Origin: Diadema setosum
Taxonomy: Eukaryota; Echinodermata; Echinoidea; Diadematoida; Diadematidae
Assembly: GCA_033980235.1 (NCBI GenBank)
Contig: CM067079.1
Coordinates: 26,740,658 to 26,804,657, forward strand
Reading direction: 5' to 3'
Length of the DNA stretch: 64,000 nucleotides
Part shown: positions 11,901 through 22,799 of the stretch, one piece after another
Numbering within the stretch: the stretch's first letter is position 1
Layout of the letters: each line of letters opens with the position of its first letter
Program-made: the position numbers and the translations under genes
Notes under the pieces: generated by a model
The model's database searches: none
The model's input: the letters and a program-made list of their open reading frames with translations, nothing else
What the model was told of the DNA's origin: nothing

Positions 11901-14900
11901 CTAAGGATTTTCAGCTCTCTCAACCATTCTGAATTTTCGGGGAAAGAATCTGAGTTTTGACCATTCCCAGGTCTTTTTTCAATATAGGAGTTTCCTATTT
12001 TTCTTGATAATTTTACCATGCACTCCTATGGAAACTGCTCTTTCTTTCCTACCTTTGTTGAACCAAATTGTCCCTATTTTTCAGTCAGAGGTTTAAATTA
12101 AAGGTTTGGATTTTGTTTCATTCCCGTAGTCCAACAATTTCATTGATTTCACATCCCCTATGTGCCAGACAGGTGATTACCATTAATTACAACAGGGCAC
12201 ATTATGTACCGGTAAGTCAAACAATCAGAAATCGTGGAATACATTGTATACCAGTTTATAGTAGGAGCGCCTTGCAGAAAGTATGAAAATAATGCATAAA
12301 AATCTGAGAAGTCTGGTTTCTATTGTGCGATGGCTTGTCACCTTTTACAAAGGACCATTACAGGTGTTGTTGCATATTTCTTGATCTGATGATAAAAAGC
12401 TTTGATAAGTACAATGCAACAAAAGGGCTTTTCTGCTCGCTTAATAAGGCTATAAAACAAGGAGGACTCAAATAAGTCAGGGAGGTGTTACAGTGATGGA
12501 GTGGCAACTCTTCGTAATTCATGCAAACACATGTTTGGGTTCAAGGCGTTACAATGGGATGTCTAGCATTCCGTTACGCTTTGAAGTCATGCTCGGCACC
12601 GCTCTAGTTGCAAGACGAACTTCGGAGACAAAGAACGCATTTCACCTTTTGTTGAATTACAAGCTTTATTTCACCGCAGAATTTTATGTGAAATACTCAA
12701 ATTGATTTAGAATAGTTTAGGAAAGAATTCAATATTATTAACATGTATTTCTAGTTTCTTCGTAATTCGCATATCGAAAGGAAATGAAAATTAGGCCCTC
12801 TTAAAAACCAAATTTTTTCTATAATGCGCACATTTCCGCATGTTAATTTTCTATCTTTTAATAAGGGATATTTTGATCTTTCAAATAAAGTACTCCGTAA
12901 AAGCGTGTTCCAGCGTGTTTTTAAACTATTTGCTGTTAAAATTGTGAGTTTTACACTGCATTTTAATTCGCTGCTCCAATTCAAGGTACACAAATTCATT
13001 GTTGCCATCACATTGTAAGAGAGAGCGAATTGCAGTAGGAGCAAATATTTCTAGATGTGAGAGCGCTAGTCCCGATTAGCACATGGGTAACACCTGTAGT
13101 TGAACGCATAACTTCTCGGCAGTGCCGCGCATGACTTCAAAGGAGAGCTTTAGTTGCCTCTCCTTCTCTAGCACCTCCCTGAATAAGTCATGCGGATGCA
13201 CAAACAAAATACAGATTTCACAAAAGTATAAAAATTCTTGTTGTGGAAGATTGGGCCTGGCCATGAAGCCGAGAGGTAATAGGGACTTGTCTTTGTGATG
13301 CCACTGTTACACTCCATGTATTTCTTTCAATGATACGCTTGACTTCAGTAACTGTGAGATTCACATGCTATTGACATGCAAGGCAGTTTCATTTTCTTAG
13401 GATGTACAAGTAGCACTAGCAGTACTGAAAGTTCATGTTGTATGAGCTATGTGTGTCTTTATATGTCTGGATTTAGTTCACTTGGCTACTGTGGAAGTGC
13501 CGGTATGCGCTGTAAATGCAAAAACTACTCTGCCCTACTTTGGAAAAAGGAAGCAAGTGACAAAAGTGACATTTCTCGTAAAAGAGCAAAATGTGTCCAT
13601 CATTTACACTGACGTCAATGGACTATCATGATGTCTTATCTAACATATCTCTTAGTAGGATGAGTGTTTCTTCATGAAATTTGGCCTGGAAGAAGAGCTC
13701 ATCGTGTGAATTATGAAAACATCAATAACTCGAATTCGGATGGTATGTCACTTGCTTCCTTTTGCCAAAGTAGGGCAGTACTATTGGACTGACAACATTT
13801 AATCCCATCTGATGGATGAGACAGTGATAACAAATTGCCTCGACTGATGGTACAACTGATGCTTTGGACTTGAACCGGGGTCCTATGATTGAGAATGGAG
13901 GTTTCATTCACTGAGCTATAATGACTTCTGCTCAAAATTATTTGGTATAAATGTTCGTGAGCCATCAGAAATGGAGAGAAATGAAAATATTTTTGAAATA
14001 TCATCAGTAGCTTAAGTTTTTCAGAGGACGGAGAAATTCTGAATTCTTGTAGATCTTTTACCTACATGTAAGATCTATGAATTGTTGTGAATATATAAAT
14101 TCAAGATTGCACATTATTTGGTCAAAAGAACAAGGAGAGATAATGAAAAAATAATCAGTTTGATCAACTTGGCATTTCGCTCAGAAGTATAAATGATACT
14201 TCTGTTACTTCTTGAATTTCTGAAAAGGAAGCATCCATTATACAGTGGGCTCCCACTGCTGATCAGATCAACCCAATCAAGCTCGACCAACATATTTAGG
14301 CCTGGTCGGGCTCGCTCAGCAAGGCTGATCGGGAGCAGTTGGGGGCGATCTGGGTCAATCTACTTTGATCGGCATTGGTCTGGCTTCCTACACGACAATT
14401 TTTGACATGTAAGAAACATATCATGTACAAAATCTGTAGGAAGCTGGACCACTGCCAATCAAGGTAGATCAACCCTGATCACTCCTGCACATATGCTGCA
14501 CAGGTGCAGTAAAAACAGCAACAAGATTGCATACTAGGACAGGAAAGAGGTATCTAGGATGTGGTATACATGTAGTGAGATATTTAAAGTACTAACTGCA
14601 ATTATACAATGTACATGTATGTGAATACATGTGTGAACTTGTATCGCGAGATCAGTCTATATACTCTAAGATATTGACCCCTTGTCATGCAGTCATCAGT
14701 ATTATAAGCCTTTTTGGTTTCAAACACCATAACTTCTGTCAGCTGTAACTAAAGGGGATTCCAAAATAACAAGAAAAGATTATTCAGTGGTTTATGCACT
14801 AAGTCAGGTACATTGCTATGTCAATACATAAATCAACTATTGTTGGGCATACTGGAGCCACCCAGTTATGGCTGACATAGACAATAAGACAAAAACAGCA

Positions 14901-17900
14901 CCCAAACTGAGCAGGTCCATATGTAGTGATATGTTTCAAGGGATATGTTTTCTGTCTGTGTGTGGGTGTGTATGTGTCTGTGTACTAGTGTAGCAAGGGT
15001 TACTCCGACTGGGGGATTTTTATATCATTATTGGGACAACACATGTTCCTCTGTCATTTGGCATAGGCATTAGAGTACAGTGAACTGGATGATTGGTTGA
15101 AAGAAGGGTAGGCAGTTTTCCAAGTCATTCTAGTGGTTTGATTTCCATGCATGTATGTATGGATAGATACACACAGACATTATTTGGCTTTGTAAACAGA
15201 ACTTCAGTTTTAAACAGGAAATATATTTAACCTGTTCCTCCTGCAATCCGATGAGAGCCTTCAATGCCCCCAAACAGGGAGGTGTTACAGAGATGGAGTG
15301 GCAACTCTTTGTAATTCATGCAAACACATGTTTGGGTTCAAGGCGTTACAATGGGATGTCTAGCATTCCACTACGCTTTGAAGTCATGCTCAGCACCGCT
15401 CTGGTTTGCAAGACGAAGTTCGGAGACGAAGAACGCATTTCACCTTTCGTTGAATTACAAGCTTTATTTCACCGCAAAATTTTACGTGAAATACTCAAAT
15501 TGATTTAGAATAGTTTAGGAAAGAATTCAATATTATTAACATGTATTTCTAGTTTCTTCGTAATTCGCAAATCGAAAGGAAATGAAAATTAGGCCCTAAT
15601 AAAAACTTAATTTTTTTTTATAATGCGCACATTTCCGCACGTTAATTTTCTATCTGTTAATAAGGGGATATTTTGATCTTTCAAATAAAGTACTCCGTTA
15701 AAGCGTGTTCCAGCGTGTTTTTAAACTATTTGCTGTTTGTGAGTTTTACACTGCATTTTGATTCGCTGCTCCAATTCAAGGTACATTAATTCATTGTTGC
15801 CATCACATTGAAAGAGAGAGCGAATTGCAGTAGGAGCAAATATTTCTAGATGTGAGATCAGAGCGCTAGTCCCGATTATTGATGCTCTCTTTTGTTAAAG
15901 CACATGGGTAACACCTGTAGTTGAACGCATAACTTCTCGGTGGTGCCGCGCATGACTTCAAAGGAGAGCTTTAGTTGCCTCTCCTTCTCTAGCACCTCCC
16001 TGCCCCAAACAAGATATGATTCTTTTTGATAGAGCGCGGGTTGATGGGCACGCAAACTCTTCCGTTACACACCATAAGGGCACCCAGACAGGGTCTGTGA
16101 AAGTCAAAATCCATTGAGTTAAGCCGTGATTACTATGTCTTGTCTTCATACAAGTTTTATGGCAAAACAATGGCATTACTACATTTGAAAACAAAGATGC
16201 ACACAGTTTTGATGAAGAAAAATAGGACAATTAGTGATTAAAAAAAACAACAACAACCCAGAGCAAATCATACAGAAAGACAATTGATATTGATAAAAGA
16301 AATTCTAATATTTCAGTCATAATCATTTTTCTGGTCAGCATTTATTCACAATGAATATGAATTTAGGGCATAAATGCAGATACTTCTGTCTACAGTTTTA
16401 GAATATGGTATACCTGGTTCCCACATATGAGGTGACACCACGGGAATACTAGGTTCTCATAAGGAATGGTTTACTGTTTTACTGGTAAAGCAGACTGTAA
16501 AAAATTGCAATTCTGCACCTTGTTTAGTCCAGACTTTGGATGGTACATCAGCTGTACATTATGATTTTAGAGAGAACTGTGCCACTTTTGAAGCATACCG
16601 CAGCTCAGGCACAAGAACATTAAATGCGAGCAATCAAATCTTTGTGAAGCTCTTACACAAGAGTCAATGATTTGTTTTGTTTTGTTTTTTCCCCCCATCA
16701 TCCTGACACTGTTGTAGCCTCTGGCAGTACTGGTCACATGCATGGATGGGCGTCTGCTGCCTTCGCGTCTCTTTAAGGCTGAGGTCGGGGAGCTCTTCAT
16801 CGTCCGTAACCCGGGAAACTTTGTGCCCCATTCCTGCACTTGCAGCCCGACACCCGAGGGGGGCAAGGCCTGTCCCAGTGGCGAGATGGCAGGGCTACAG
16901 CTAGCTGTACAGAAGATGGCCGTTCCTGAGATTATTGTGTGCGGCCATGCGGATTGCAAGGTGAGGTCACATGATCAAAAAATGGGTCCAAGAATGTCTG
17001 CAGTCTAACTGGTTGGTTGGTTGGAATCTCTTCTACTTTTGCTAATCCTCAAGATCAGACAGCCCTTTACAAGTACCCGCAATGGCAAGATGGTTTTAAC
17101 GATATCTGCTTGGTGAGGCAGTGAGGTAGCTCAGTTGGTAGTGTATCTGCCGTGCAGTCATATGACTCGGGTTCGTAGCCCATTGAGTTTTGCTGAACAT
17201 TCACTTGAAAGGTCCTTTTTACCTTTGGGAGCAGTGATTTAAAAAATGTTCAAGATCGTATGTTTTACCACAATACATCCTACCATATAGAATTTTTGCA
17301 ATAAAGCTTAAGATATAAGGAGATACCGGCATTTTTCTCATTAAGCCGTAACTGTAGATGGTTTAGTCTGGAAGCATTTTTGCTATCAATATTGTTAACA
17401 TTTTGTATATTTATCAATACATGTACTTAGCATCGATTTTATTGATTCACATTTTTACAGTTGTTTTTTCTATCCCTAACTCATATCTTAGAACTATTTT
17501 CACTCTTTACGTGCCACGTTCACACGCCCGACTCGAGCTGACGGCATGCCAATTTTGCATATCCTGCTCAAACGCACAAACCCGCCCAAAGCGATCGGTA
17601 AATCGCCAAATGCCGCAGCACAATGAAATCGTTTCTCGCGTTTCTATTCTCATCACAAGTAGCTCGCTTTTTGTGTGGTGATTGACTATCAAGGGGTGTT
17701 CTCTAGTGGATTTGCGAGTGAATTCTTATTTTTTGTGATGGTTTATGTGTGCAAAAGTGATGTCTCTACAATAATGTAGCAACTGCTTATTTTATAGAGC
17801 AGTCATAGATTTGTCATACAATTTACATTTTCTCTATACTAACTTTGCTCATTACCTGTCCCGGGTAACAAAAATCTATAAAAATTGCATAGATCTGGGG

Positions 17901-20900
17901 GGCATTTCATGAAGGAACTTGTCGGATAAAATATCTGACAAGTCAATTATATCCGACAAGTTTTGAGAAATTCTTTAGTCTGATTGGCTGATTTCTCTGA
18001 ACTTTTCGGATATAATTGATTTGTCGGACATTTTATCCGACAAGTTTTCTTCATGAAATGCCCCCCTGAAACACAGAATGTATTTCCAAAGCATGACAAC
18101 ATTGCTGTCTCAGAATAATGTGGCACACAGGGGGTTTCCACCATGGCACATTATATAGATGATGACTGGCGGGGAAGGGAACATACCGAATGTTCCACCC
18201 GAAGGGTTTGAAATGCTATTGAGGGACTTACAATTGTATAGCCTCCCGAAATAGCATTTCAAACCCTGAGGGTCGAACGTTTGGTATGTTCCCGACAACA
18301 AAAGTCATCATCTGTTATATTATATGGGTTAGTCAAATACCATCATTATCAATTGATTTCACGCTCTGAAAGTGGCGCATCAAACCGTACACCGTACCTT
18401 ATTGATATCATGGTACGCTTAGCGTAAAGGTCCAGCACGCGCACAACCCACTCGATCGCACTAGCTCACGCAGAGCCAAATTCACTGTGCGTGCTGGTAT
18501 TTGTTATGTGAAAATGTTTTCCCATGGGAGAACATAACAAGAATGTTCGCCAATGGGCGAACATAACGAATGTACGCCCATGGGCGAACATAACGAATCA
18601 CGTGACTGTGTTTAGCCAATCACTAACCGGTATTTGACTAACCCATTTAATATAAAGAGTTAAATCACTAATGCTGGGTTTTTGTTTCATTTGCAAATGG
18701 TAAATTATGCCTTTATGTAAGAAACATTAATACCCTGTTCCCAGGACAGGACTTAAAATGAAGGTCCCATGTGTTAGAGAGTCATAACAACCCACACATA
18801 CATCTTCTTTGTGCCTTGTATAGAACAGGGTGCATAGCATGGTGGAGTGGTCTGCCCCAAATACCCACGTGATGAAACTTTTCTCTTTAGTTTGTGTATG
18901 TTTGCCTGTATCATTACAATGTATTTGTCCTTGCTTGCAGATCTGGGGGTCATCCCCACAGATAAAATGTTATCAACAGTTTGATTGTGTTTAGGTTTCC
19001 AGGGCAGCTTATTTCTTCCTTCCTAAACAGTGCTCACATGAACACACATGCCATACATTATGCGCCCTGCTTCCTTTCCATTTGGTATAAGGGCAATTCC
19101 GCGGTTAGTAATGTTATATTTAATCAAATTTAGATATTTATTTTTACTACTAAATCACTGTTTATTCATTTCAAGTCAAAATCATGTTAAAAACATGTTT
19201 ATCCTTCCCAGGTTTATGATATGGAACAGAATGAATACAATCAAATAAATATTAAAATTGCTCTGGCAACTAAAAAGGCTGGTTAGTAACGTTACAAAAA
19301 AAGGACGGGACAAAAAAATCAATGTCTTGTCACAAAACGTGTGCAAAAATGCAAGTTACTTCAAATAAATCGCGACAAATGTTCACGCAAATATTTTTAA
19401 CAGTTCGACCGATAATCTATTAGCTAGACCCCCAAAAGCATGGTTTGTAACTTTACGGTTAGTAATGTTACATTTGTCCGGAGTAATTCCGCAGATCATT
19501 TCACCCTTTTGTAATTGACAAAATGTCACATGACTTCTGGAGTATCTAAATGAATTCATCTTTTACCCTTTAGCAAAACTTTGAGGAAAATATTTCAAAG
19601 GAACCCACTCTAATTTGCATTTAAGTGAATTTCAGCATCCCCAGCCCCACATGTACATTTTAAATGATGGTTTTAGATCTCGCAAAACCAATAAATACAA
19701 AAAATAAAATCTACCGCATTTGAAAGACCTTAATGATTGGTGAACATCCATGGCATTAGTTGATATCTAAATTAAACAGTAAGATAAAGAGGCACAATTC
19801 TTTTATCCATGTCATGTCCACCTAACTTAGGAATTGCCCATAAATCAGTTGTTTGGTTTCTCACTTAAAATGGCAGAAAACTAAAGAAATTGTCACCTCA
19901 CTTGCATGGCATATAATGACTGATCAGTAATCATTATTTTGTTTAATACAGCTTTCTAAGACTTGATGGGATGATATTGACTGGATTTTCACTCAAAAGT
20001 GATAGTATAGTATTGATGGAGATGAGGATTGGGCTTTTAACTTTTTGCGAGATACATGTACAAAGAAACCACTTGTGAAATAATGTAGAGCATACCATTC
20101 TAGAAAAATGCAAAGTTTATGTGATGAAAATTGGTTTTTGGAATGCCTGAGATATCCAAAAAACAAGGTAAAACTAAGTAATCCTAATAAAAGGTGGGTC
20201 CCACATTTTATTGGGATTGCTCTGTTTTGCGTATCTCAGCCATTTCAAAACCAGTTTTCATCAAATAAACATTGAATTTCTCTTGGAATTTCATGCTCCT
20301 TCCTATTTCATAAGAGCTTTCTCATTATCTCACCCAAAAATGTTAGAAACCTGAATTTAGGTCCCAAACAAAACAATATGATCCCTTTAAACCCAAATCT
20401 GCAGGCAGCTGAAGCTCTCAAACACCTCCATGTGGCCAAGCCCACCGGTAGCCCCGGCTCTGGCTCCCAACACTCCCTGGACCTGGTGAACAACTGGCTG
20501 CACACACACGGCTCCACGTCCCTCGACAAGTACCACAGACACATGGAGCGCCCCCAAGAGGCGATAGAGTTCGAAGGGGGCGGGAAGAAAGGCGCCACGA
20601 TGTCCGCCGTCATCGAAAATGATGGAAAAATCAGCAACACAGACAGATTAGCTCAGGTATGCAACACACTGTCGTGGAAAGTATAAATCCTTTTTAAAAA
20701 GAGGTGTTATGACTGTGATGTAAATGGTGTTGTAAATTACAGTTAAAGGGTTGATATTTAATGTTTAATTCATGGAGAGTACTGAAGATTCCACACACAA
20801 ACAAGTTGTTCATGAGTATTTCATAGTACTGGTATATGTCATGAAGATGTTGATCAAATTGGAGCTACAGTATTCATCGCATAATCGGGCATCTGATAAT

Positions 20901-22351
20901 CGGGAACCTCGCTTAAATGACATACAGTGTACGCTTCCCAGAAACATTTCCAATGCATGTTATTTTCACTGGATAATCGGGCGGGGACCTCTGATAAACG
21001 GGACAATTTTTCTTCAAGCGATCTTTGATTTTGTTGATGTTTTACACCAAAAATCTACCAAAATATCACAACAATATTTCAAAGATTCCCTATCAGTTGT
21101 CGTTTACATCGAACTTACAAAGCAAGCTTCAGACTGGTGTGTTTTGACCTCCGTCCATCCAGTACACGTACCTAATGCATAGCCACGAAAGCGCCGTGTA
21201 TAAGTATCTATGCCATTGCGAAACACATGCTTTCGCAAAAATTTTTCTCCCCTACATATAAGCAAAGCCATGTGCAGGGAGAGCTAGAGGGTCGCGCCGA
21301 GGGGTAGCGTGGTTGTGTATTCATGTACATGTACAGTACGTCAGTATGCATGTGTGTGTGTGTGTGTGTGCACTACATGTACATGTCGTATGCCGTTAGT
21401 GTATGGTGAGTGCTCATCGCGAAATCGGGTACCCCGCTTAAAGGGGCTGTGTTTGCTACTCCCAACCTGTCCTGATCATGCAATGAATACTGTATTTCTT
21501 TATGCGTGCTATAAAGGTTTAAAGCCTATTATTTCTCAGGGGGTGTCATTCATATTTGCAGTAGAAATGAGACATGACAATATCAAATGGCATATTGTTT
21601 TTTGTTTTCGGGGGGGGGGGGGGGGGGGGGAGGGGAGAAGTTCCTGTAATGCTCTGGCTTCAATATGCAAAAAGGTGAATTTAGGGAGCTCTGCTCATGT
21701 GTGCTGAAGAAACTACCAGTATATGAATGAATGGTTTCTGCTTCATATTTTGTGTGGCAGTGTACCAGGAGTAGGTTGACACTTACAGGTTGTGATGGTA
21801 TGCCCTCATTGATCCCTCTTATACAGGGTCAAAGGTCACCCCGACCAGCTAAACATGTTAAAAATGCATCATGCATATAATGGCTTTACATTCAATGGCA
21901 TAATAATCTGTTCAAACTTGGCATTAAGTTACATGGCTGGTTGTTCAGTTTATCCTGTGTACACCCGCTATGAGCTCACTGATATATGTTTTTCTTAGAC
22001 TTTTCTGTAACATGCACTGAGCACATATATTTTTGTTGAGCTCTTTGAAAAAGAAGTGTGTTATCTTTTGATGATGTCTTTTGAATACAGCAGCACCTGA
22101 AACAAATTTGTTCTCAATTTTCCGCGTCACTCACCCAGATCAATGTCCTGCAGCAGCTGGAACACCTGCAATCCTACGACTTCATCCGCACCCGCCTGGA
22201 GACGGGGCAGATTCGGCTGCATGCCACCTACTACAACCTCCTCAACGGCGACATGTTTGTCTTCAACCGGCAGGAACGCCGCTTTATTCTCCTGCCCACG
22301 GCTGACATCAACAGCCTCTCCCACTACATCTCTGTTCTCAAGGACAGTTAG
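8846..22351 (+). CDS. Beta-class carbonic anhydrase (four exons)
   Basis: Zinc enzyme catalysing reversible CO2 hydration. The CDS joins 8846-8953, 16718-16960, 20405-20656 and 22091-22351 (stop TAG), giving 287 residues. Every junction is phase 0 with GT/AG borders. Seen directly: CMDGR at residues 44-48 and HADC at 113-116, the beta-class C-x-D-x-R and H-x2-C motifs that supply the zinc ligands (Cys44, His113, Cys116) and the Asp46-Arg48 dyad. The C-terminal part (NVLQQLEHLQSYDFIRTRL) matches the usual beta-CA ending. The N-terminus is rich in Arg, Gln and Leu with no early acidic residue, so mitochondrial import is plausible, as known for animal beta-CAs. Gly47 replaces the common Ser (CMDSR), and the enzyme looks diverged. 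Exon 1 is the least certain: its evidence is a clean ATG frame, a GTGAGT donor and a matching phase. A polyadenylation signal follows at 22442. No operon context; the introns are full of transposons. Confidence 0.88.
9012..9095. repeat. Polypyrimidine and poly-G low-complexity tract in intron 1
   Basis: (TTC)n, then T-rich sequence, then a G12-type run, shortly after exon 1. The reading frame across it has no coding support. Confidence 0.8.
9971..10518. mobile_element. GC-rich TIR element, copy 1
   Basis: Termini are GACCCCGTTTACAGTGC and GCACTGTAAACGGGGTC. Inside lie dense GGCCGAGCC / CGGCCGCGGC blocks and the paired words GGCCAAATGCGAGGCCAA. A second copy at 39968-40562 aligns over its whole length, which fixes both ends. 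It has no transposase, so it is non-autonomous. The GC content is far above that of the surrounding intron. Confidence 0.85.
10832..11012. mobile_element. MITE family B (CCTGGGCCCTGTTTCAT ends), copy 1
   Basis: Perfect-looking TIRs begin CCTGGGCCCTGTTTCATAAA and end in the reverse complement. A second inner inverted pair is ACTGGTGATCAGTTCT. Copy 2 at 43163-43333 has the loop in the opposite orientation. Terminal fragments of the same kind appear near 22945 and 50222. Confidence 0.85.
11020..12470. other. Carbonic anhydrase intron 1, unique-looking part
   Basis: No exon-like segment with family motifs, no TIR pair and no tandem repeat seen, apart from short homopolymers. I looked here for a further carbonic anhydrase exon and found none. 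Confidence 0.5.
12478..13181. mobile_element. hAT-like non-autonomous element, copy 1
   Basis: Begins CAGGGAGGTGTTA and ends TAGCACCTCCCTG. It is flanked by the direct repeat AATAAGT (AATAAGTC if the shared C is counted). Subterminal inverted similarity extends about 130 bp, for example TTTGAAGTCATGC near both ends. The copy at 15275-16002 matches along nearly its full length. The CAGGG terminus and 7-8 bp duplication fit hAT elements; no transposase is encoded. Confidence 0.85.
13519..13783. repeat. Inverted repeat with arms of about 40 bp
   Basis: CTGCCCTACTTTGGAAAAAGGAAGC near 13530 pairs with GCTTCCTTTTGCCAAAGTAGGGCAG near 13755. The spacer is unrelated. Possibly the ends of another small DNA element. 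Confidence 0.6.
13860..13930 (-). repeat. tRNA-derived SINE head (partial)
   Basis: On the - strand an A-box-like TAGCTCAGTGAATG (around 13910) precedes a B-box-like GGTTCAAGTCC (13866-13876) at tRNA-like spacing. There is no acceptor stem, so it is a SINE-type promoter relic and not a tRNA gene. Confidence 0.45.
14240..14490. repeat. Imperfect inverted repeat rich in GATCA words
   Basis: TTTGATCGGCATTGGTCTGG and CTTCCTACA at about 14355-14393 pair with TGTAGGAAGC and CCACTGCCAATCAAGG at about 14440-14470. The outer parts, with repeated CTGATCA words, are also complementary. Probably a foldback element. Confidence 0.55.
15275..16002. mobile_element. hAT-like non-autonomous element, copy 2
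   Basis: Same family and orientation as the element 2.1 kb upstream in the same intron. Ends are CAGGGAGGTG and CACCTCCCTG, flanked by CCCCAAA on both sides (CCCCAAAC with the shared C). The two different target duplications show independent insertions rather than a local duplication. Confidence 0.87.
16718..16960 (+). CDS. Beta-carbonic anhydrase exon 2 (catalytic motifs)
   Basis: Acceptor TTGTAG|CCTCTG after a pyrimidine tract, donor AAG|GTGAGG. 81 codons in phase 0. Carries CMDGR, VRNPGNFVPH and CGHADCK, so all three zinc ligands and the Asp-Arg dyad lie in this single exon. Confidence 0.95.
17119..17508 (+). mobile_element. tRNA-derived SINE, 5' head and body
   Basis: Box A TAGCTCAGTTGGTAG at 17127-17141 and box B GGTTCGTAGCC at 17170-17180 are spaced as in a tRNA gene, but the cloverleaf is not closed and an unrelated body follows. 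The body (GGGAGCAGTGATTTAAAAAA, GCAATAAAGCTTAAGATATA) recurs at 54475-54850. The copy here seems to continue at 18660-18716 after an inserted block. Confidence 0.65.
17897..18066. mobile_element. MITE family C (GGGGGGCATTTCATGAA ends), copy 1
   Basis: Arms GGGGGGCATTTCATGAAG and CTTCATGAAATGCCCCCC. Inner words CTTGTCGGATAAAAT and ATTTTATCCGACAAG complete a nearly full-length hairpin. A related copy is at 61564-61714. Confidence 0.85.
18145..18322. repeat. Inverted repeat (GATGATGACT ends)
   Basis: ATATAGATGATGACT pairs with AGTCATCATCTGTTATAT. Inside, GGGAACATACCGAATGTTC and GGGTTTGAAATGCTATT have partners on the other arm. Foldback element without coding capacity. Confidence 0.7.
18318..18655. 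mobile_element. TIR element (ATGGGTTAGTCAAATACC ends)
   Basis: The left end ATGGGTTAGTCAAATACC and the right end GGTATTTGACTAACCCAT are perfect partners. Near the right end is a short direct array of CCCATGGGCGAACATAACGAA units (three, about 18520-18598). Confidence 0.75.
18720..20010. other. Carbonic anhydrase intron 2, remainder
   Basis: Apart from three or four dispersed GGTTAGTAA(C/T)GTTA words (19101, 19280, 19458), nothing recognisable. No exon-like sequence with family motifs. Confidence 0.45.
20019..20370. mobile_element. MITE family A, copy 2
   Basis: Aligned with 8138-8477 through TTTTAACTTTTTGCGAGAT near the left end and the AAACCTGAATTTAGGTCCC-type right end. The internal inverted words (TGGTTTTTGGAATGCCTGAGA against TCTCAGCCATTTCAAAACCA) are kept. 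It ends only about 35 bp before exon 3. Confidence 0.65.
20405..20656 (+). CDS. Beta-carbonic anhydrase exon 3
   Basis: Acceptor CTGCAG|GCAGCT, donor CAG|GTATGC. 84 codons in phase 0 continue directly from HADCK into AAEALKHLHV and include NNWLHTHGSTSLDKYHRH, matching the RxWLxxHxxTSLxKF pattern of animal beta-CAs. GC content is clearly higher than in the introns. Confidence 0.93.
20865..21010. repeat. Possible pogo/Tigger-type terminal remnant
   Basis: Repeated TAATCGGG words (ATAATCGGGCATCTGATAATCGGGAACC and GGATAATCGGGCGGGGACC) resemble the repeated ends of pogo-superfamily elements. A similar word in the same orientation occurs at 21415-21435 (CGCGAAATCGGGTACC). No transposase is present. 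Confidence 0.35.
21351..21371. repeat. (TG)n microsatellite
   Basis: Ten TG dinucleotides in intron 3 of the carbonic anhydrase gene. A G20-type homopolymer follows at 21611-21630. Confidence 0.85.
22091..22351 (+). CDS. Beta-carbonic anhydrase exon 4 (C-terminus)
   Basis: Acceptor AATACAG|CAGCACCTG, stop TAG at 22349-22351. 86 codons plus stop. The acceptor is a tandem NAGNAG (ACAGCAG), so use of the second AG would delete one Gln. Contains SLTQINVLQQLEHL and LLNGDMFVFNRQERRFILLP, the conserved C-terminal strand region of the family. Confidence 0.93.
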   Translation, partial: QHLKQICSQFSASLTQINVLQQLEHLQSYDFIRTRLETGQIRLHATYYNLLNGDMFVFNRQERRFILLPTADINSLSHYISVLKDS

Positions 22352-22441
22352 CCCAAGCCTGTTCATGCTCTGGGTTCCTGTTACACAAAACATGACTGGC
22401 GATAGAACATAAGCCAAAAATCAAACCTAATGTAAAATCAA

Positions 22442-22447
22442 AATAAA
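22442..22447 (+). terminator. Polyadenylation signal AATAAA of the carbonic anhydrase gene
   Basis: AATAAA lies 91 bp after the stop codon, in the right position for a short 3' UTR. Confidence 0.6.
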
Positions 22448-22542
22448 TCATGTCGCATACAAAGTGTTTGGATGAAGCATGTTATGTGTCTTTCTTTGAC
22501 GCACTTTATGAAAGTCAGGTAGGCAGTTGAAGAGTCACTAAC

Positions 22543-22786
22543 TACTGTATACGCCATATATTTAGGGAGTTTAATATTTCACGGATCAGGACTTCCCAAC
22601 AATTTTGCGAGTCGTTAAACTCGCGATTGTGGAGTACAGTACTGAATGCAGAAATGTTTGCCTGCACGTCACATTCATGTCGGGATCAGAGTCAATGTGT
22701 TCATGTGTAGATACATTCGCAAATAGCACCTGACTCACGGAATACGCACAAATAAAAAACATGCAAAATATTTGGCGTATACAGTA
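22543..22786. mobile_element. MITE family D (TACTGTATACGCC ends), copy 1
   Basis: TIRs TACTGTATACGCCATATATT and AAATATTTGGCGTATACAGTA. It sits about 190 bp past the carbonic anhydrase stop codon. The copy at 26647-26887 shares the interior (CACGTCACATTCA, GGGATCAGAGT, AATAGCACCTGACTC). Confidence 0.85.
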
Positions 22787-22799
22787 CTTTACGTTTGAT

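Larger units (their letters stand above)
17509..18655. mobile_element. Nested foldback insertions splitting the SINE body
   Basis: Compared with the related copy at 54475-54850, the sequence jumps from ACTATTTTCACT at about 17505 to CTAATGCTGGGTTTTTG at about 18667. The intervening 1.15 kb contains three separate inverted-repeat structures listed individually. Whether one outer element carries the others is not resolved. Confidence 0.5.

Noticed and set aside
8960..16717. Missing internal carbonic anhydrase exon
   Set aside because: Exons 1 and 2 are both phase 0 and the join gives a normal family length; no candidate exon with matching phase and motifs was found.
17119..17195. Possible tRNA gene (A and B box)
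   Set aside because: The acceptor and anticodon stems do not close, and the sequence continues into a dispersed repeat body. It is a SINE head.
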